NCBI GenBank assembly: GCA_017509375.1
Contig: JAFWPT010000014.1
Span: 1-7,010 of the forward strand
DNA length: 7,010 bases
Direction of reading: 5' to 3'
From: Bacteroidales bacterium
Lineage (GTDB): Bacteria > Bacteroidota > Bacteroidia > Bacteroidales > UBA932
Below are positions 1 to 6,985 of this stretch, one piece after another (position 1 is the stretch's first letter; every line of letters starts with the position of its first letter). The translations under genes and the position numbers were made by a program. The notes under the pieces are model-generated. The model was not told the DNA's origin, did no database searches, and worked only from the letters and a program-made list of their open reading frames with translations.

Positions 1-2490
1 AAGCGGAACTTCCAGCAGCAGTTCATCGTGGATCTGCAAGACCATACGGGCCTTCAAGTTCTTGCTTCTCAAGCTTTTATCCACGGCTACCATGGCCAGT
101 TTGATAATATCGGCGCTGGTGCCCTGGATGGGAGCGTTGATTGCATTCCGTTCCGCAAACGCCCGCACTGTAGCATTGCCGCTGTTCACATCCGGAACAT
201 AGCGGCGCCGGCCCATCAAGGTCTGCACATAAGTGTTGCGGCGGGCATACGCCAGCGTGGCGTCTATCCAGGAGCGTATGCTGGGGAAAGATTCGAAATA
301 ATCGTCGATGAGCTTTTTGGCTTCGCTCCTGGAGCAGCCGAGGTTCTGGCTCAGGCCGAAAGCGGAAATGCCGTACATAATACCGAAATTGGCCGTTTTG
401 GCTATGCGACGCTGATCCGGACTCACTTCCGCGACAGGGATGCGGAATATCTTCGCAGCCGTCGCGGCATGCACGTCGATACCGTCCCGGAAAGCCTGGC
501 AAAGGTGCTCGTCGCCGCTCAGGTGCGCCATTATCCTCAACTCTATCTGGGAATAGTCGGCGCTCATTATGACATACTCGGGAGAACGTGGCACGAAGGC
601 CCTGCGTATCTCCCTGCCCTGCTCTGTGCGAATGGGGATATTCTGAAGGTTAGGAGCCGAACTGGAAAGCCTGCCGGTGGCAGTAAGAGCCTGGTTGAAA
701 GTAGTATGTACCCTGCCGTCGCGGGGACTTACGTAACTGGGGAACGGCTCGATGTAAGTTCCGAGCAGCTTGCGCAGGCCCCTGTAATCCAATATCTTGG
801 TAATAATTGGATTGCGTTCGGCAAGTTCCTGCAGGGTTTTCTCGTCGGTTGGCCAATTGCCTTTCTTTGGCTTCTTCGCCTTGGGGTCCACTTTCAGTTT
901 TTCAAACAAGACTTCACCGACCTGTTTTGGGGAATTGATGTTCAGGGTTGGCTCGCCGGCAAGGGAGCGGATTTCTGTTTCCAGGCTGTCCGTCTGAGCC
1001 CGGAGGCCGTCGGCGAAGGATTGAAGCGCCTGCAGGTCCACTTTCACACCCTCCATCTCCATGCGGCCGAGCACCCGGAGCAACGGCTCTTCGATCTCAT
1101 CGTATAACTGGCGCAAACGGGAATCGACACGGTCCATTTCCCTCTTCAGAGCATCTGCAAGCGGCAGCAGCACTGCCGTTTCTTTCAAGCGGTCCGGACC
1201 TGGAGCCTCATCGAAAAGGGACGCCTGGACCGCTTCTCCGCCGGCCTCCAGATCCACTCCAAGATACGTTGAAGCAAGCGCTTCCAACTTATGGCTGCTC
1301 TCCGGATTTAGCAGGTAATGCAGCAGTTCCACATCTTCCAGCGGGCCGTTCACTTCCAGACCCAGCAAGCCGAGGGCGTTCAGCTGACCCTTGAGGGCAA
1401 CTCCGGTCTTGATGCTGGAAGCGTCTTCCAGGAGAGTTTTGAATTCCTCCGGAGCGCCAGAGGCAACCCCATGGGAATCAGCAACATAAAGCGTCCCGTC
1501 GACATAATTGAGCGCCACCCTGTCACCACTTATCTCAGAAGGGGCCAGCACCGTCACATTAATCTCAGCGGCGGAGTCCTTAGCAGATACGCCCAAGCCC
1601 TTGCCGCCGGCGGAAACAGTACCTGCTATCTTGCGCACCAGGCGTATCAGGGAAGGAAACTCGAATTCTTTGAACAAGGCTTCCACGTCAGGCGTCCAGG
1701 CTAGATCCAGCAGCATGTCATCGGCTGTGGTTTCCAGGGGTATATCGGTCTTTATCTTTACCAGCTCACGGGAAAGGGCTATATGGTCTCCGGCCGCCCG
1801 GAAAAGTTCTTGCTGACGGGGAGTCAGCTCGGAGATGTGGTCATAAATGCCATCCACGCTGCCATACTTTCCAAGGAGTTTGGACGCCCCGACCGGGCCG
1901 ACTCCCTGCACTCCGGGCACATTGTCCGAAGCGTCACCGCAGATAGTCAGCACATCTATAACCTGCTCCGTACGCTCTATACCCCACTTTTCGCATATCT
2001 CATGAGGGCCGAGTATTTCATTGTCCGTACCGGACTTGCCTGGCTTGTACTGCAGTATATTAGGTTCCACAAGCTGCCCGTAGTCTTTGTCCGGAGTCAC
2101 CATATACACCTCGAAACCTTCCGAAGCGCTGCGCTTGGCCATGGAACCAATGACATCGTCGGCCTCAAAACCGGGAATCATCAGCACGGGTATATCCAGG
2201 GCTTTGACAATCGCCGTGAGGGGCTCCAGTGCATCGATGACCAGCTGGGGGGTCTCGCTGCGATTGGCCTTGTATGCAGGATACATTTGGTTGCGGAAGG
2301 TGCCCCCGGGAGGATCGAAACTGACCGCTATGTGACTAGGCTGCTCGCGGTCAATCAGTTCCAGCAAATACTTCGTGAAACCGAAGAGGATAGAAGTATC
2401 CACCCCCTTGGAATTCACCATAGGGCGCCCCAGAAAGGCATAATACATCTTGAAAACGAGCGCGTGGCCGTCAATCAGAAAAAGTTTCAT
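1..2490 (-). CDS. polA: DNA polymerase I (5' nuclease + vestigial exonuclease + polymerase), C-terminus outside window
   Basis: Family A DNA polymerase for Okazaki-fragment maturation and gap filling. The reading frame is open from the ATG at 2490 to the left edge (830 codons); about 40 more residues are expected, giving roughly 870 aa. Residues 1-270 are the 5' nuclease: IDGHALVF with Asp7, GFEADD (107-112), TPDKDYGQLV (132-141), GDASDNVPG (185-193), followed by a helix-hairpin-helix. Residues ~291-445 occupy the place of the 3'-5' exonuclease but lack its acidic motifs. The polymerase domain is intact: TATGRLSS and NLQNIPIRT, motif A DYSQIELR (Asp645, Glu650), motif B RRIAKTANFGIMYG (Arg694, Lys698, Phe702, Tyr706), and motif C QIHDE (His821, Asp822, Glu823). 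The start is chosen because MKLFLIDGHA matches the family N-terminus. Transcription diverges from the phosphodiesterase gene. Identification is secure; loss of proofreading is inferred from motifs only. Confidence 0.97.
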   Translation of the reverse strand, partial: MKLFLIDGHALVFKMYYAFLGRPMVNSKGVDTSILFGFTKYLLELIDREQPSHIAVSFDPPGGTFRNQMYPAYKANRSETPQLVIDALEPLTAIVKALDIPVLMIPGFEADDVIGSMAKRSASEGFEVYMVTPDKDYGQLVEPNILQYKPGKSGTDNEILGPHEICEKWGIERTEQVIDVLTICGDASDNVPGVQGVGPVGASKLLGKYGSVDGIYDHISELTPRQQELFRAAGDHIALSRELVKIKTDIPLETTADDMLLDLAWTPDVEALFKEFEFPSLIRLVRKIAGTVSAGGKGLGVSAKDSAAEINVTVLAPSEISGDRVALNYVDGTLYVADSHGVASGAPEEFKTLLEDASSIKTGVALKGQLNALGLLGLEVNGPLEDVELLHYLLNPESSHKLEALASTYLGVDLEAGGEAVQASLFDEAPGPDRLKETAVLLPLADALKREMDRVDSRLRQLYDEIEEPLLRVLGRMEMEGVKVDLQALQSFADGLRAQTDSLETEIRSLAGEPTLNINSPKQVGEVLFEKLKVDPKAKKPKKGNWPTDEKTLQELAERNPIITKILDYRGLRKLLGTYIEPFPSYVSPRDGRVHTTFNQALTATGRLSSSAPNLQNIPIRTEQGREIRRAFVPRSPEYVIMSADYSQIELRIMAHLSGDEHLCQAFRDGIDVHAATAAKIFRIPVAEVSPDQRRIAKTANFGIMYGISAFGLSQNLGCSRSEAKKLIDDYFESFPSIRSWIDATLAYARRNTYVQTLMGRRRYVPDVNSGNATVRAFAERNAINAPIQGTSADIIKLAMVAVDKSLRSKNLKARMVLQIHDELLLEVPL

Positions 2491-2499
2491 ATTGAAACA

Positions 2500-2530
2500 C
2501 AAATATGGGAAAGTTTTTGAAAGTTTCAAA
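2500..2530 (-). promoter_or_regulatory. Candidate polA promoter (Bacteroidota type)
   Basis: Read on the minus strand, TTTG at 2530-2527 is followed after 19 bases by CATATTTG at 2507-2500. This matches five of the six fixed positions of the Bacteroides TTTG / TAnnTTTG consensus. Transcription would begin only a few bases before the polA ATG at 2490. An alternative -7 box, TATGTTTG (2534-2527), matches all six fixed positions and would give a leader of about 33 nt, but only TTCA stands at its -33 position. The sequence cannot decide between them. Confidence 0.5.
2516..2530. repeat. Perfect 7+1+7 inverted repeat in the divergent promoter region
   Basis: The sequence tttgaaa-g-tttcaaa is a perfect palindrome with 7-bp arms around G2523. 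Each outer tetramer (TTTG at 2516-2519 on plus, TTTG at 2530-2527 on minus) coincides with the candidate -33 element of one of the two divergent promoters. The octamer gaaagttt also occurs twice (2509-2516 and 2519-2526), 10 bp apart, about one helical turn. It could be an operator for a dimeric regulator or simply two facing -33 boxes; no regulator gene is present in the window. Confidence 0.6.
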
Positions 2531-2547
2531 CATATTAACTACATTTG
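2516..2547 (+). promoter_or_regulatory. Candidate promoter of the phosphodiesterase-tadA operon
   Basis: TTTG at 2516-2519 is followed after 20 bases by TACATTTG at 2540-2547, a full match to the TAnnTTTG -7 element of Bacteroidota sigma-ABfr promoters. The predicted transcription start falls at about 2550-2554, at or just before the ATG at 2554, so the mRNA would have almost no leader. The TTG inside the -7 box (2545-2547) is in frame with the gene but is better read as promoter than as a start codon. Confidence 0.6.
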
Positions 2548-2553
2548 AGCATT

Positions 2554-3396
2554 ATGAAAAAGACCTTCACTCTATTTATCGCACTTTGCCTCGCCGCAAG
2601 CGCTTTAGCCCAGACACAGACCATACGCGCATTCTCCCACAGAGGAGGGCGCTTGGAACGTGACGAGAATACCGCCCAGGCGTTCCAGGACAGCTGGGAT
2701 GCAGGTTATACCGGCTTCGAAACCGATATCCGACGCACCGCTGACGGGGTCTTGTATCTTACTCACGACTGCACGCTGGACCGCACCACCAACGGCACCG
2801 GCATATTCGAGCGCAAGACCTCCGCAGAAATTGACCGGCTTCTCACCAAAAAGGGGAACAAGATGATGCGCTTCGACGATTTCATTGAATTCCTCCAGGA
2901 CAAAGATAATCTGTACGTTGAATTCGAGCTGAAGACCAAGCCGGATTCCCTGTACACCCAGGAACTGGTAGAAGAGGTTGCCGAAAGGGTGTATCAGGCG
3001 GCCAAAACCATACGTACCAAAAACTCCATACTGCGTTTCACTTCTTCCGATATAAGGGGCCTGCGCTACCTGAAACGGGCTCACCCCGAAATGAAGTCGC
3101 GCGGACCGGAATCGGAACTGCTCATTATCTTCAACTCCGGCGTAAACGACAAATGCATAGAGGTATGCAAGCAGGAAGATATTTGGGTAATGGGGTGCAA
3201 GACCAACGGTACCACCAGGGATATGGTGAAGAAGGCCCACAAGGAAGGGATGATCGTAAGCCTGTGGCCCACCCACGAGATCCGGGATTTCGTCCTTGCG
3301 GCCTACCTTGGAGCGGACGCCCTGTGCACGGACATTCCATTTTCCATGAAACCCTGGCTTGAAACCAACATGCCCTGGCTGAATGTCATCTACTAA
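2554..3396 (+). CDS. Secreted glycerophosphodiester phosphodiesterase family protein
   Basis: A 280-residue GDPD-family (TIM-barrel) protein; members hydrolyse glycerophosphodiesters to glycerol-3-phosphate and an alcohol, using a divalent metal. Residues 1-19 form a signal peptide (MKK, hydrophobic core, ALA before Gln20) suited to signal peptidase I, so the mature enzyme should be periplasmic or exported. Family motifs are present: HRGG (His29, Arg30), ENT (38-40), ETD (Glu56, Asp58), RTADG, HD (His71, Asp72) followed by LDRTTNGTG, and ELK (Glu125, Lys127). WPTHEI and ALCTDIP near the end fit the last barrel strands. The ATG at 2554 is preferred over the in-frame TTG at 2545, which belongs to the -7 box and adds residues before the MKK signal start. 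Substrate is not determinable; the family includes glycerophospholipid and teichoic-acid enzymes. One base separates its stop from tadA. Confidence 0.9.
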   Translation: MKKTFTLFIALCLAASALAQTQTIRAFSHRGGRLERDENTAQAFQDSWDAGYTGFETDIRRTADGVLYLTHDCTLDRTTNGTGIFERKTSAEIDRLLTKKGNKMMRFDDFIEFLQDKDNLYVEFELKTKPDSLYTQELVEEVAERVYQAAKTIRTKNSILRFTSSDIRGLRYLKRAHPEMKSRGPESELLIIFNSGVNDKCIEVCKQEDIWVMGCKTNGTTRDMVKKAHKEGMIVSLWPTHEIRDFVLAAYLGADALCTDIPFSMKPWLETNMPWLNVIY

Positions 3397-3397
3397 G

Positions 3398-3835
3398 ATG
3401 GACCCGGACGAATTCTTTATGAAGGAGGCCCTGCGGGAAGCTGAGGCCGCCGGAAGCGAAGGCGAGGTGCCCATAGGTGCCGTGGTCGTGGCAAAAGGAA
3501 AAATCATCAGCCGCGGCCACAATATGACCGAACGCCTGCACGACCCTACGGCACATGCTGAAATGATAGCGCTTACCGCCGCTACCGAAGCGCTCGGAGG
3601 GAAGTACCTTTCCGGATGCACCCTGTATGTAACGGTAGAACCCTGCCCGATGTGCGCCGCCGCCCTGAACTGGGCGCAAGTGGGGCGCATAGTGTACGGC
3701 GCGGCCGACCCCAAGCGAGGCTATTCCCTGTTCTCCCCTTCCCTTCTCCATCCAAAGACTGAAGTAAGCTCCGGCGTACTAGCGGATAGCTGCAGCCGGC
3801 TCGTAGCCGCATTCTTCAAAGAAAAACGCGCCTGA
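3398..3835 (+). CDS. tadA: tRNA-specific adenosine deaminase TadA
   Basis: A 145-residue zinc-dependent cytidine-deaminase-fold enzyme that converts A34 to inosine in tRNA-Arg(ACG), allowing one tRNA to read CGU, CGC and CGA. The zinc and catalytic motifs are complete: HAE (His53 zinc ligand, Glu55 proton shuttle) and PCPMC (Cys83 and Cys86 zinc ligands). VPIGAVVV (24-31) and N42 fit the substrate-binding N-terminal half. The segment DPKRGYSLFSPSLLHP resembles Bacteroidota TadA rather than cytosine or guanine deaminases. The ATG at 3398 gives MDPDEFFMKEAL, matching family N-termini. An in-frame ATG at 3383 would add MSSTK and overlap the upstream gene by 14 bases. No Shine-Dalgarno is visible, so translation is probably coupled to the phosphodiesterase gene, whose TAA ends at 3396. 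Confidence 0.93.
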   Translation: MDPDEFFMKEALREAEAAGSEGEVPIGAVVVAKGKIISRGHNMTERLHDPTAHAEMIALTAATEALGGKYLSGCTLYVTVEPCPMCAAALNWAQVGRIVYGAADPKRGYSLFSPSLLHPKTEVSSGVLADSCSRLVAAFFKEKRA

Positions 3836-3854
3836 GCGCTGCCGCCGGACAGGC
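3822..3854 (-). terminator. Weak candidate terminator for the beta-barrel gene
   Basis: Read on the minus strand from the beta-barrel stop codon, GCCTG (3854-3850) can pair with CAGGC (3834-3830) across a 15-base GC-rich loop. After three more bases comes a run of five T (3826-3822), lying inside the last codons of tadA. The stem is only 5 bp. On the plus strand the same hairpin has no T run, so nothing obvious terminates the tadA transcript. Confidence 0.3.
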
Positions 3855-6745
3855 TAGAACACCATATTCCAGGCCGCCCGCTGCGCCCGCTGGCTATGGG
3901 CGGCATTCATTTTTCCGAAGTTCCACTTCACTCCGAACAAGATATACCGGCCCATAATGAGACGGTATGTGTCTTCTTTATAGTTGGCCGTCACCGTATG
4001 GGTAAGGTTACGCGTCTGGTTGAGTATATCATATACCTTGACGCTCAGGTTGAAGGCCCCTATGTTCTTGGAAATCTCGGCATTCCACTGCCATTCCGGC
4101 TGCCCGTAGCCTTCCGAGTAGCCGTTGTAGAACACGTAAGACAGGTCGGTCCCGAACTCGAACTCATGCGTCGAGGTATAGGAACCGCGGGCTGTCAGTT
4201 TGGTTTCAAGGGTATTCAAGTCGGCATTGGGATTCAAGGAATAGCGCGCAATACGTCCGTAGGTTTCGGCCTCGGCGCTGAACGACCAGCGTTCAGGATT
4301 GTATTTTAAGGCCAGGCCGGCAGAAGGACCGAACACTCCTGTCCTGCTCTCCCCGAAGCCGCTCTGGCCGCTGAAAAAGCGGTCTCCGTTTTCATTCCCC
4401 CAGAAATCAGTCATGAATGCTGAATAGTCAAAAGCGTCCTCATCCAGGCCGGGGAGCGTTCCCTTTGACTGGTAGCTGAGGGAGGAAGAATAAGATAGTG
4501 AACCGTCGACGCTCAGGGACCAGAGCTTGGAGGCGTCGAGCGGAGTGGTGTAATACACTGACAAACTGACAGATACACTCGGCTTTGGAGAATTCACGGG
4601 TATGGAGTACAAGATGCCGTTATTATCATACCAAAGTGCAGAGCTGATGGAATTGAAGCCGACTTGGCCGAACAAATACACCATCAGGTTAGAGAACCTC
4701 TCCCTGTTGTTCCGGGTCCAGTTGGCGTTGAAGTAAGATTGGGAATATGGCTTCAAGTAAACATTTCCCAGGCCCAGGCGTGAGGGATCGCTGATATTCA
4801 GCACCGGCAACATACGGGAAACCGAAGGCCGCTGGGTGTAGCCGGACGCGGTAATCCTGATCCTGTCGTTGCCTTTGCTATGGCCAAAACGGAGCATAGG
4901 AGTCAAGAACCATATCCACTCGTCTTTACCCGTAATCTCTTCTATGCCATAAGATTTGGAGTAGGTTTCGTTAAGAAGGCCAGACAAAGTGCCTCCAAAA
5001 GTGATCCAGCTATCCTTTCCGAACTTGTACTGGGCAGTCATTTCATATTCCTGCGACAGCGAGTTGGAATTACTCTCGGAAGAGTAGTATTCGTTTTTTC
5101 CGTATTCATCAAAGGCATTCCGGATATTTCCCCTTTCAGCCCAGGTAAAATCCGCCGAAGCCGAGACGCTCCACTTTTCGCCTAAGGGTTCCGTGTACTG
5201 CAGGCCGCCGGACAAGCGCTTCCTGACGGCATCCGAGTCGTATGTCATTGTGCGGGAGTCCGTTCCCATCTTCGTAGTCAAGGCTGAATACTCTGTACTT
5301 TCTCCTGTTTCCGCGTCATAGCTGCCATCGAAACTCAGGCGTATACTCCGGTCTTTCTTGCCCCATAGCTCACGGAAGGACACGTCCCCATCAAATGCGA
5401 CATACTTACTGTCGGAGGTGCTGCGCAACGAATTCTCGGAACTGTTTACGTGCTCTGCTTCCCTAAAAGTCTCCGAAGTGCCGTTAGAAAGATTGTAGGT
5501 ATTGTAATAGCGGAACGACGGCCTCAAATGGAACCATACCTTACCTTTTTCTTTCTCCATTTCAAGGCCTGCGGTAAGGCTGTTGGCAAAGGACTTACCG
5601 CCGTTGTTGCTGGAAGAGTGCAAGTCTCCGTCATCCTGGTACGTTGTCCTTTCCGACCGTGTTCCCGAGTCCGTATCGGTATATTTGTAATTGGCGCTGA
5701 CTGTTGTCTCCACATCCTTGATTCGCGAAGTGTTGGCATTCACGCCGAACTGAGCGGCAGCAGATATTCCCGGGGTAAGCCTGTTCCGTTCTCCGTCTTC
5801 ATCGTACAACACCACCACCATATTGTTGGAATCGCTGACATTCTGGGCATTAGCTATTACGGTCACCTGGTCCTTCTCAGTATAAGCCGCAACCAATGCA
5901 TTTCCGTTCCACAGGACTCCCCTGTTGTCGCGCAATTGGTCGTCATTATCCTTCTTTCCCAGGGTATAGCCGGCTTTCGCGCCTACATTTCCGAACCAGC
6001 CTTTTTCGTATTCTTTTTTGAGAGCCACATCCAAAATCTTTTCACGCGCCCCGTCCTGAATGCCGGAAGCCCGGGTCTGCTCGCTTTCCCTGTCTATCAC
6101 CCTTATCTTGTCCACTACCGATGCCGGCAGGTTGTTCAGCGCAGTGCTCTGGTCGTTGAAGAAGAAAGTCTTGCCGCCGATGGTAAGCTGGTCTATCTCT
6201 TCCCCGTTGAACTTTACTTTTCCTTCATCGGTTATCTCCATGCCGGGCATACGCTGCAGCAGGTCCTTCAGCATGGCGTTTGCGCCTACACGGAATGAAG
6301 AAGCGTTGAATTCCACCGTATCCTGCTTGATTACAATGGGATTGCCCACATCGCTGACAACTGCGGCCTGGAGAAACTGTTCGTCTATCTGGAGCTTGAC
6401 TACCCCCATGTCAACCTGCCTTTCCCGGAAATACTGCTCTTTCACGAAGGGCTTGTAGCCCATCATCTCCACATGAAAGACATAGCTGCCGTAAGGTACC
6501 TCCTCCAGCTTCGCCTCACCCTTTACGTCCGACAGAGTAAAGTTAGTGATAGTGGTATCCTTTGCAGGCACTACGTAAACCGAAGCGAAGCCCACGGGTT
6601 CGTTGGTCAGAGAATCCAGGACCGTGGTCCTGATTTCACTCATCCGGGACTGAAACAAATTGTCATTAAGTATAATTACCTGCGCCTTTGCAGACAGGCA
6701 AAGGCAAAGGCCAAACGAGAGTGCAGTTAATAGCTTTTTCATCAT
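3854..6745 (-). CDS. Outer-membrane beta-barrel protein with carboxypeptidase-regulatory-like domain (TonB-dependent-receptor-like, PF14905 type)
   Basis: A 963-residue outer-membrane protein. Residues 1-21 (MMKKLL, hydrophobic core, AKA before Gln22) are a signal peptide. Residues ~38-120 form a beta-sandwich of the CarboxypepD_reg-like type (EPVGFASV, DVKGEAKLEEVPYGSY, MMGYKPF). Residues ~136-245 resemble a receptor plug: IKQDTVEFNASSF, LKDLLQRMPGMEI, IGGKTFFFND, TALNNLPASVVDKIRVID. From ~250 onward, alternating aromatic and polar strands form a large barrel ending in YILFGVKWNFGK, then about 18 residues ending in Phe. Start: the ATG at 6745 (or 6742) begins the signal peptide; the in-frame ATG at 6787 would add 14 polar residues before it. 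This family is common in Bacteroidota and often labelled TonB-dependent receptor. No SusD-like partner lies in the window and no TonB box was recognised, so substrate and TonB dependence are unknown. Confidence 0.88.
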   Translation of the reverse strand: MMKKLLTALSFGLCLCLSAKAQVIILNDNLFQSRMSEIRTTVLDSLTNEPVGFASVYVVPAKDTTITNFTLSDVKGEAKLEEVPYGSYVFHVEMMGYKPFVKEQYFRERQVDMGVVKLQIDEQFLQAAVVSDVGNPIVIKQDTVEFNASSFRVGANAMLKDLLQRMPGMEITDEGKVKFNGEEIDQLTIGGKTFFFNDQSTALNNLPASVVDKIRVIDRESEQTRASGIQDGAREKILDVALKKEYEKGWFGNVGAKAGYTLGKKDNDDQLRDNRGVLWNGNALVAAYTEKDQVTVIANAQNVSDSNNMVVVLYDEDGERNRLTPGISAAAQFGVNANTSRIKDVETTVSANYKYTDTDSGTRSERTTYQDDGDLHSSSNNGGKSFANSLTAGLEMEKEKGKVWFHLRPSFRYYNTYNLSNGTSETFREAEHVNSSENSLRSTSDSKYVAFDGDVSFRELWGKKDRSIRLSFDGSYDAETGESTEYSALTTKMGTDSRTMTYDSDAVRKRLSGGLQYTEPLGEKWSVSASADFTWAERGNIRNAFDEYGKNEYYSSESNSNSLSQEYEMTAQYKFGKDSWITFGGTLSGLLNETYSKSYGIEEITGKDEWIWFLTPMLRFGHSKGNDRIRITASGYTQRPSVSRMLPVLNISDPSRLGLGNVYLKPYSQSYFNANWTRNNRERFSNLMVYLFGQVGFNSISSALWYDNNGILYSIPVNSPKPSVSVSLSVYYTTPLDASKLWSLSVDGSLSYSSSLSYQSKGTLPGLDEDAFDYSAFMTDFWGNENGDRFFSGQSGFGESRTGVFGPSAGLALKYNPERWSFSAEAETYGRIARYSLNPNADLNTLETKLTARGSYTSTHEFEFGTDLSYVFYNGYSEGYGQPEWQWNAEISKNIGAFNLSVKVYDILNQTRNLTHTVTANYKEDTYRLIMGRYILFGVKWNFGKMNAAHSQRAQRAAWNMVF

Positions 6746-6876
6746 TCTACATTCGGAGGCATGTCTGGGTGCATAACGGATAAACACCTGAACAGCGGCC
6801 AGTTAACGGGCTCAATTTTGCTTCAATAATCACGCCAAAAAGTTGACCGGATCGGACTCTGTGACATGACGGCTGC
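6746..6876. other. Upstream leader region of the beta-barrel gene, no gene found
   Basis: This stretch between the beta-barrel start and the G-rich repeats has no convincing ORF or RNA gene. On the minus strand I find no full TAnnTTTG box. The best arrangement is TTTTTG (near 6838), then about 20 bases, then CAAAATTG (near 6813), which matches only four of six fixed positions. No Shine-Dalgarno precedes the start. The gene may use an alternative sigma factor or be transcribed from beyond the repeats. Confidence 0.4.
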
Positions 6877-6907
6877 GGTCCCCTGGGGGTGCAGGGGAAT
6901 GGTGTAC
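6877..6907. repeat. 31-bp direct repeat, copy 1
   Basis: This 31-bp segment, beginning ggtcccctgggggtgcagg and ending atggtgtac, recurs 103 bp downstream with a single difference (A6898 versus G7001). It contains its own inverted repeat, CCCCTG (6880-6885) with CAGGGG (6892-6897). Together with the following 72 bases it would make one 103-bp unit (6877-6979). The G-rich composition contrasts with the preceding, more A/T-containing leader. Confidence 0.85.
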
Positions 6908-6919
6908 GTAAGTGCCGCA

Positions 6920-6985
6920 GGGACCAGGTCGTAAACGGCAGGGGTTAGCCGTAAGGCGGCGCACGGGGGAACGCCCCCTGGTCCC
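6920..6985. repeat. Structured GC-rich spacer: nested inverted repeats
   Basis: The outer arms gggaccagg (6920-6928) and cctggtccc (6977-6985) are perfect 9-bp inverted repeats, extendable by two more pairs (CA 6918-6919 with TG 6987-6988) past one bulged C. Between them are acggc/gccgt (6935-6939 with 6948-6952) and ggggg-aacg-ccccc (6965-6978). The last hairpin and the outer stem share bases 6977-6978, so they cannot both form completely. The structure would form equally in either transcript or in single-stranded DNA; no gene product is implied. Confidence 0.6.

Noticed and set aside
28..1107. Long plus-strand ORF (359 codons) antisense to polA
   Set aside because: It lies opposite an intact Pol I polymerase domain with all motifs. 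Its translation shows no family signature and is explained by codon bias in the complementary strand.
1783..2520. Plus-strand ORF of 245 codons opposite the 5' nuclease domain of polA
   Set aside because: It is the complement of a clearly coding region, has no recognisable domain, and runs into the divergent promoter region.
2605..3714. Minus-strand ORF of 369 codons opposite the phosphodiesterase and tadA genes
   Set aside because: Both sense-strand proteins have complete catalytic motifs. The antisense product spans two genes, has no known motif, and its composition looks like a reverse-complement shadow.
5450..6298. Plus-strand ORF of 282 codons with hydrophobic stretches, opposite the beta-barrel gene
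   Set aside because: The hydrophobic, Val/Ile/Phe-rich character is what the complement of Asn/Lys/Asp/Glu-rich barrel codons gives. No start signal or homology cue supports it.
6746..6787. N-terminal extension of the beta-barrel protein from the ATG at 6787
   Set aside because: It would put 14 mainly polar and charged residues before a standard MMKK signal peptide; the start at 6745 or 6742 gives a normal exported protein.
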